Below, piece by piece: positions 5,069-8,636 of a stretch of DNA of 8,636 nucleotides; position 1 is the first letter of the stretch, and the number at the start of each line of letters is the position of its first letter. Position numbers and translations under genes: made by a program. A model generated the notes under the pieces. The model made no database searches. It had not been told where the DNA came from and saw nothing but the letters and a program-made list of their open reading frames with translations. Where the stretch lies: contig JBBTVX010000012.1 in NCBI GenBank assembly GCA_038063015.1, forward strand, positions 1 to 8,636, read 5' to 3'. The stretch is from JACPYG01 sp038063015. GTDB taxonomy: Bacteria; Patescibacteriota; Minisyncoccia; Minisyncoccales; Staskawiczbacteraceae.

Positions 5069-5635
5069 ATGAAAGTAGATCGTCCAATTGCAATATCTGT
5101 TATTATTTTTATCATCGTGCTTTTGATATATTTTTTTGTGGCGCCGAAATATATTGAATTTAAAGACCTCCAGATAAAATTAGGCAAAGCTGAGGCTGAA
5201 TATAATGGCAAATTTGCCTATTATTCAGAAATAAGCCAAATTTTTACGAAATTAGAAGACAACAAAGAAAGTTTAGAAAAAATTGAAAATGCAATACCGT
5301 CAAAGCCCCAACTGGCAGATTTAGTGTATTTTTTCCAACAAAAGGGCGTAGAGAGCGGGCTGATTGTTAAAGATATTCTTTTAACTAAAATTTCCCCTGC
5401 TACTTCAGAGAGCAATATTAAAGAAATTGTTTTTTCCCTTGATGCGCTGGGAAGCTATCAATCTTTTAAAAATTTTCTTTCTTCCTTGGAGAGTTCATCT
5501 CGATTATTTGAAGTTGGAAATATTTCTTTTGGTTTGCAAATAGCGAGTCAATCACCGCCAAAAACACCAACCGTCCAGCTCATGGCGCAACAAACATTCT
5601 CTTTTCAACTAGAAATAAAGACGCAGTCATATTAA
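5069..5635 (+). CDS. pilO: Type IV pilus assembly protein PilO-like (188 aa)
   Basis: PilO forms heterodimers with PilN in the inner-membrane alignment complex. The product has a short cytoplasmic N-terminus, one transmembrane helix (about 7-24), a helical coiled-coil segment (about 28-72, KDLQIKLGKAEAEY and on) and a PilO-type ferredoxin-like domain, with IVFSLDALGSYQSFKNFLSS (about 120-139) as the most typical part. Length and topology fit the family. It starts 20 bases after the pilN stop with no Shine-Dalgarno, only T- and A-rich sequence. Confidence 0.88.
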   Translation: MKVDRPIAISVIIFIIVLLIYFFVAPKYIEFKDLQIKLGKAEAEYNGKFAYYSEISQIFTKLEDNKESLEKIENAIPSKPQLADLVYFFQQKGVESGLIVKDILLTKISPATSESNIKEIVFSLDALGSYQSFKNFLSSLESSSRLFEVGNISFGLQIASQSPPKTPTVQLMAQQTFSFQLEIKTQSY

Positions 5636-5665
5636 CGAAATTTAAAATTTTAAAAATTATTATTT

Positions 5666-6073
5666 ATGGCCATAGTTTTTGTATCGCCAAAACAAAGGCA
5701 AAAAATATTTTTTTTAGGAATTACAATATTGTTCCTGCTAGTTTTGTCTGTAATTGGAACGATTGTATTCTTTTCTAAACCAAAAGCTGTTTTAGTAGAG
5801 CAGGCTTTTATAAAACCTCAAATCGAAATTAATTTTGAGGTTTTAGATCTAGAACAGGTTAAAGGGAGTTTATTTATGGAAAGGGTGCAAAAAGAATTTA
5901 GCTATTCGGCGGCAACAGACAAAGGAGAGCAAAAAACGGGAAGTGTTTTTGCGTCAACAACAGAGGAAGCGAAAAAGATTTTAGAAGACATCGGATTAAT
6001 TTTAGTTTCTTTAGAAGAGATTGAAATGGGGAGAGAAAACCCTTTTACACCTTATTATACATTAACAAAATAG
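5666..6073 (+). CDS. Small membrane protein in the pilP position (135 aa)
   Basis: I do not recognise a named family. One transmembrane helix covers about 13-36 (KIFFLGITILFLLVLSVIGT), followed by a short outer domain. There is no lipobox, unlike classical PilP lipoproteins of Gram-negative bacteria. The C-terminus contains GRENPFTPY, reminiscent of the R-x-PF-x-P motif of PilP, though in PilP it lies nearer the N-terminus. The gene sits between pilO and pilB, and its stop is one base from the pilB start, so it is very likely a pilus component. A role as a PilP substitute bridging PilN/PilO is inferred from position. Confidence 0.85.
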   Translation: MAIVFVSPKQRQKIFFLGITILFLLVLSVIGTIVFFSKPKAVLVEQAFIKPQIEINFEVLDLEQVKGSLFMERVQKEFSYSAATDKGEQKTGSVFASTTEEAKKILEDIGLILVSLEEIEMGRENPFTPYYTLTK

Positions 6074-6074
6074 T

Positions 6075-7796
6075 ATGAAATTATTACAAGAGTTATTCGG
6101 CAATGGTTTCTTGAATGAAAAAAGCAGAAATGAATTGCAAGAAGAATCAGTCAAAACCGGAAAAACAGAAGAAGAAATAATTTTGGAGAGGAGAATTATT
6201 TCTGAAGACGAGCTTTTTAAATTGAAAAGCAAGGTTTTTAAATTCGTCCTGAAAAAAATTAAAGCCGAGGAAGTCTCTTTAGATGTTTTAAAATTGATTC
6301 CCGAAGAAGCGGCAACAAATTACAAGATGGTGTCAATAGCCAAAAATGGAAATGTTTTTGAAATAGGAATGGTTTATCCAGAAGATATATCAGCTCAAAA
6401 TGCCCTGAGGTTTTTAAGCCGGCAAGAAAATTTTAGTTATGAAACTTTTCTTATAACATTCACAGATTTAAATAATCTTTTAAAACAATATAGGACACTA
6501 AAGAGCGAGACAATTAAAGCTTTATATGAATTAGAAAAAGAAAAGAAAGAAATTTTAGGCGCGGTAGAAGACAATTTGTCTCCTAGAATAATGGCAGAAG
6601 AGGCGCCTATTATTAAAATGGTTTTAGTTATTTTGAAACACGCAATCGAGAACAATGCTTCCGATATTCATATAGAGCCCAGCAAGGACAAGCTTACTGT
6701 GCGGTTTAGACAAGATGGAATTTTGCACCCCAATCTTTTTTTGCCATTAAGCGTGCATATTGCTATTGTGGCGAGAATTAAAATTATCGCTAGTTTAAAA
6801 ATTGACGAGAACAGAATTCCCCAAGATGGAAGACTTTCAATTAAGATCGGCGGCAAAGAAGTTGATTTTAGAGTTGCCACTTTTCCAACTCTCTATGGAG
6901 AAAAAGTAGAAATTAGGGTTCTAGACCCTACGGAGGGGTTAAAATCTTTTGAACAGCTGGGATTAAGAGGAAGAAATTTTGATTTAGTTAAAGAAGCAAT
7001 TAAAAAACCTTATGGATTAATTTTATCTACTGGACCCACTGGTTCTGGAAAAACAACAACGCTATACGCGATTTTGCAAATTTTGAATAAAGACAGCGTG
7101 AACATTACCACCATTGAAGACCCTATAGAATATTCTATCGCCGGAGTCAATCAATCTCAGATAAAACCGGAAATTGGCTATAGTTTTGCTCAAGGTTTAA
7201 GACAGATTTTAAGGCAAGACCCAAATATTATTATGGTTGGAGAAATTAGAGATGAAGAAACAGCCAGTCTCGCCATTCAGGCGGCTCTAACCGGTCATGT
7301 TGTTTTGTCTTCTTTGCATACTAATACATCTATAGGAGTTATTCCAAGGCTAATCGATATGGGAATCAAGCAATTTTTAATTCCCTCTACTTTAAGGATT
7401 GCAATTTCTCAACGACTAATCAGGGTTCTTTGCCCTCATTGTAAAAAAAAGATAATACCAAACGAAAAAATTAAAAATTATATTTTAAGCAGGATTAAAA
7501 ATTTTCCAGTCCAAGCAAAAAAAGAAGTTAAAATTTCGGATATTTTTTATATATATGAAGCTAAGGGATGCGAGCTCTGTGGTTTTATGGGTTACTCTGG
7601 CAGAATGGGTCTTTTTGAGGTTTTGTCTATGACAAGCGAATTGGCGGAATTACTTTTGAAAAATCCAGTCGAAAGTTTAATTTTAAAAGTAGCCCAAAAA
7701 CAAGGAATGTTAACCATGGAACAAGAAGGAATATTAAAAGTTTTAAATGGAGAAACTACGGTTCAAGAAGTTGCAAGAGTAACAGATGAAAGGTAA
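6075..7796 (+). CDS. pilB: Type IV pilus extension ATPase PilB (GspE family)
   Basis: PilB is the cytoplasmic hexameric ATPase that drives pilin polymerisation at the PilM/N/O/C platform. The 573-aa product is of normal length. Residues 1-140 form the N-terminal MshEN/GspE-like domain. The ATPase core carries Walker A GPTGSGKTT (320-328), the Asp box TIEDPIEY (346-353), Walker B IIMVGEIRD (385-393) and the His box GHVVLSSLHTN (407-417). Four cysteines, C453/C456 and C499/C502, match the zinc-binding insertion of PilB/GspE. All catalytic motifs look intact. ATG 6075 is one base past the preceding stop, which suggests translational coupling. pilT follows after 32 bases. Confidence 0.97.
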   Translation: MKLLQELFGNGFLNEKSRNELQEESVKTGKTEEEIILERRIISEDELFKLKSKVFKFVLKKIKAEEVSLDVLKLIPEEAATNYKMVSIAKNGNVFEIGMVYPEDISAQNALRFLSRQENFSYETFLITFTDLNNLLKQYRTLKSETIKALYELEKEKKEILGAVEDNLSPRIMAEEAPIIKMVLVILKHAIENNASDIHIEPSKDKLTVRFRQDGILHPNLFLPLSVHIAIVARIKIIASLKIDENRIPQDGRLSIKIGGKEVDFRVATFPTLYGEKVEIRVLDPTEGLKSFEQLGLRGRNFDLVKEAIKKPYGLILSTGPTGSGKTTTLYAILQILNKDSVNITTIEDPIEYSIAGVNQSQIKPEIGYSFAQGLRQILRQDPNIIMVGEIRDEETASLAIQAALTGHVVLSSLHTNTSIGVIPRLIDMGIKQFLIPSTLRIAISQRLIRVLCPHCKKKIIPNEKIKNYILSRIKNFPVQAKKEVKISDIFYIYEAKGCELCGFMGYSGRMGLFEVLSMTSELAELLLKNPVESLILKVAQKQGMLTMEQEGILKVLNGETTVQEVARVTDER

Positions 7797-7828
7797 TGTT
7801 CCGGAATAAAAAATAAACAAAAAAATTT

Positions 7829-8636
7829 ATGGATTATTTACAAAAATTTAAAAAATTTTTAGATATAGTTGTTAAAGAAGAAGCGTCTGATTTACTCATT
7901 TCAGTGGGCCATCATCCCACAATAAGAATTACCGGGCAATTGGTTCCATTAACAAAAGAGCCAAAGATATCGGCAGAGGATTCTCGTGGTTTAGCTTTTT
8001 CTTTAATAAACGATGTAAAAAAACAAAAACTTTTAACAGAAAAAGAAATTGATTTTTCTTATGAGTTTGACGGGGCGGCCAGATTTAGAGTAAATATTTT
8101 TTTTCAAAAAGACGGCATAAGCATAGCGTTGCGTTTCGTCTCTCCTAAAATCAGAACCGTAGAAGAATTAAATCTTCCGTCTGTTTTACACGAATTTACA
8201 GGCAGGTCACAAGGATTAGTTTTAGTTACAGGAGCTTCTGGTCAGGGAAAATCCACCACTTTAGCCGCAATGCTTGACGAGATAAATCATACAAAATCCA
8301 TGCACATAATTACAATTGAAGACCCGATTGAGTATGTTTATGAAGACGACAGAGCGATTATAGACCAAAGAGAAGTTGGCGAAGACACGTTAAGTTTTAC
8401 CAATGCCTTAAGGGCGACATTTCGTCAAAATCCCGATGCGATTATGGTGGGAGAGATGAGAGATTTAGAAACAATCTCCACCACCATTACGGCCGCTGAA
8501 ACCGGTCATTTGGTTTTCGCCACATTGCATACAAATTCAGCTCCTCAATCAATCCATAGGATTGTTGATGTTTTTCCAGCCGAACAGCAAAACCAAATAA
8601 GGTTTCAATTAGCCGGGTCTCTTTTAGGAATTATTT
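7829..8636 (+). CDS. pilT: Type IV pilus retraction ATPase PilT, 3' end beyond the window
   Basis: PilT is the hexameric ATPase that depolymerises the pilus and powers retraction, needed for twitching and DNA uptake. The first 269 residues are visible. The N-terminal PAS-like part has ASDLLISVG (19-27), where most PilT proteins have ASDLHLS. Walker A is GASGQGKST (135-143), an atypical form of the usual GPTGSGKST that still fits GxxGxGKS/T. TIEDPIEYV (162-170), Walker B AIMVGEMRD (204-212) and the His box GHLVFATLHTN (226-236) are intact, as is RIVDVFPAEQQ (244-254). The C-terminal AIRNLIR-type region falls outside. The ATG follows an A-rich stretch with no Shine-Dalgarno. Confidence 0.95.
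   Translation, partial: MDYLQKFKKFLDIVVKEEASDLLISVGHHPTIRITGQLVPLTKEPKISAEDSRGLAFSLINDVKKQKLLTEKEIDFSYEFDGAARFRVNIFFQKDGISIALRFVSPKIRTVEELNLPSVLHEFTGRSQGLVLVTGASGQGKSTTLAAMLDEINHTKSMHIITIEDPIEYVYEDDRAIIDQREVGEDTLSFTNALRATFRQNPDAIMVGEMRDLETISTTITAAETGHLVFATLHTNSAPQSIHRIVDVFPAEQQNQIRFQLAGSLLGII

Noticed and set aside
7796..7816. Six-codon ATG frame overlapping the pilB stop
   Set aside because: It is too short to support and is explained by chance in the AT-rich gap before pilT.
1..8636. CRISPR array, transposase or toxin-antitoxin operon
   Set aside because: No regularly spaced direct repeats, transposase or recombinase motifs, or recognisable antitoxin gene are visible. The inverted repeats alone do not establish an insertion sequence.

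Overview
The window looks like a piece of an AT-rich genome from a Patescibacteria/CPR organism, probably Parcubacteria-like. That placement is inferred from gene order and style: a compact type IV pilus cluster without a visible secretin gene, small secreted proteins of unknown family, almost no Shine-Dalgarno sequences, and GC-rich palindromic intergenic repeats. No rRNA or other firm taxonomic marker is present.

Bases 1-1490 are accessory. Two small exported or membrane proteins (171-320 and 327-983, + strand) form a likely two-gene operon. They share an unusual C-terminal tail of the form ESIPxxPxLPE. They lie between inverted copies of a GC-rich repeat (1-64 and 1057-1120, 62 of 64 bases identical; the left copy runs off the window). 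Right of the second copy are further hairpins, then a strong promoter (TTGACA, 18 bp, TATACT at 1355-1384) with a perfect dyad over its -35 and spacer. It points at about 87 bp with no credible gene, ending in an intrinsic terminator (1447-1476). The predicted transcript can fold, so I call a candidate small RNA.

Bases 1493-3254 hold three cellular genes. A minus-strand 159-aa protein of unknown family ends against the shared terminator. A divergent plus-strand gene encodes a small carbonic-anhydrase-like protein with intact CxDxR and HxxC motifs; it has the only good Shine-Dalgarno in the window and a 12-bp perfect inverted repeat inside its early coding region. It converges on, and overlaps by 20 bp, a minus-strand comF-family phosphoribosyltransferase gene.

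Bases 3297-8636 are a type IV pilus operon on the + strand: pilM, pilN-like, pilO-like, a small membrane protein in the pilP position, pilB, and pilT cut by the right edge. PilM/N/O and the small protein should form the inner-membrane alignment platform, PilB should power pilus extension and PilT retraction. Divergent comF beside the pilus operon fits a link to DNA uptake, since ComF proteins are competence-associated in other bacteria.
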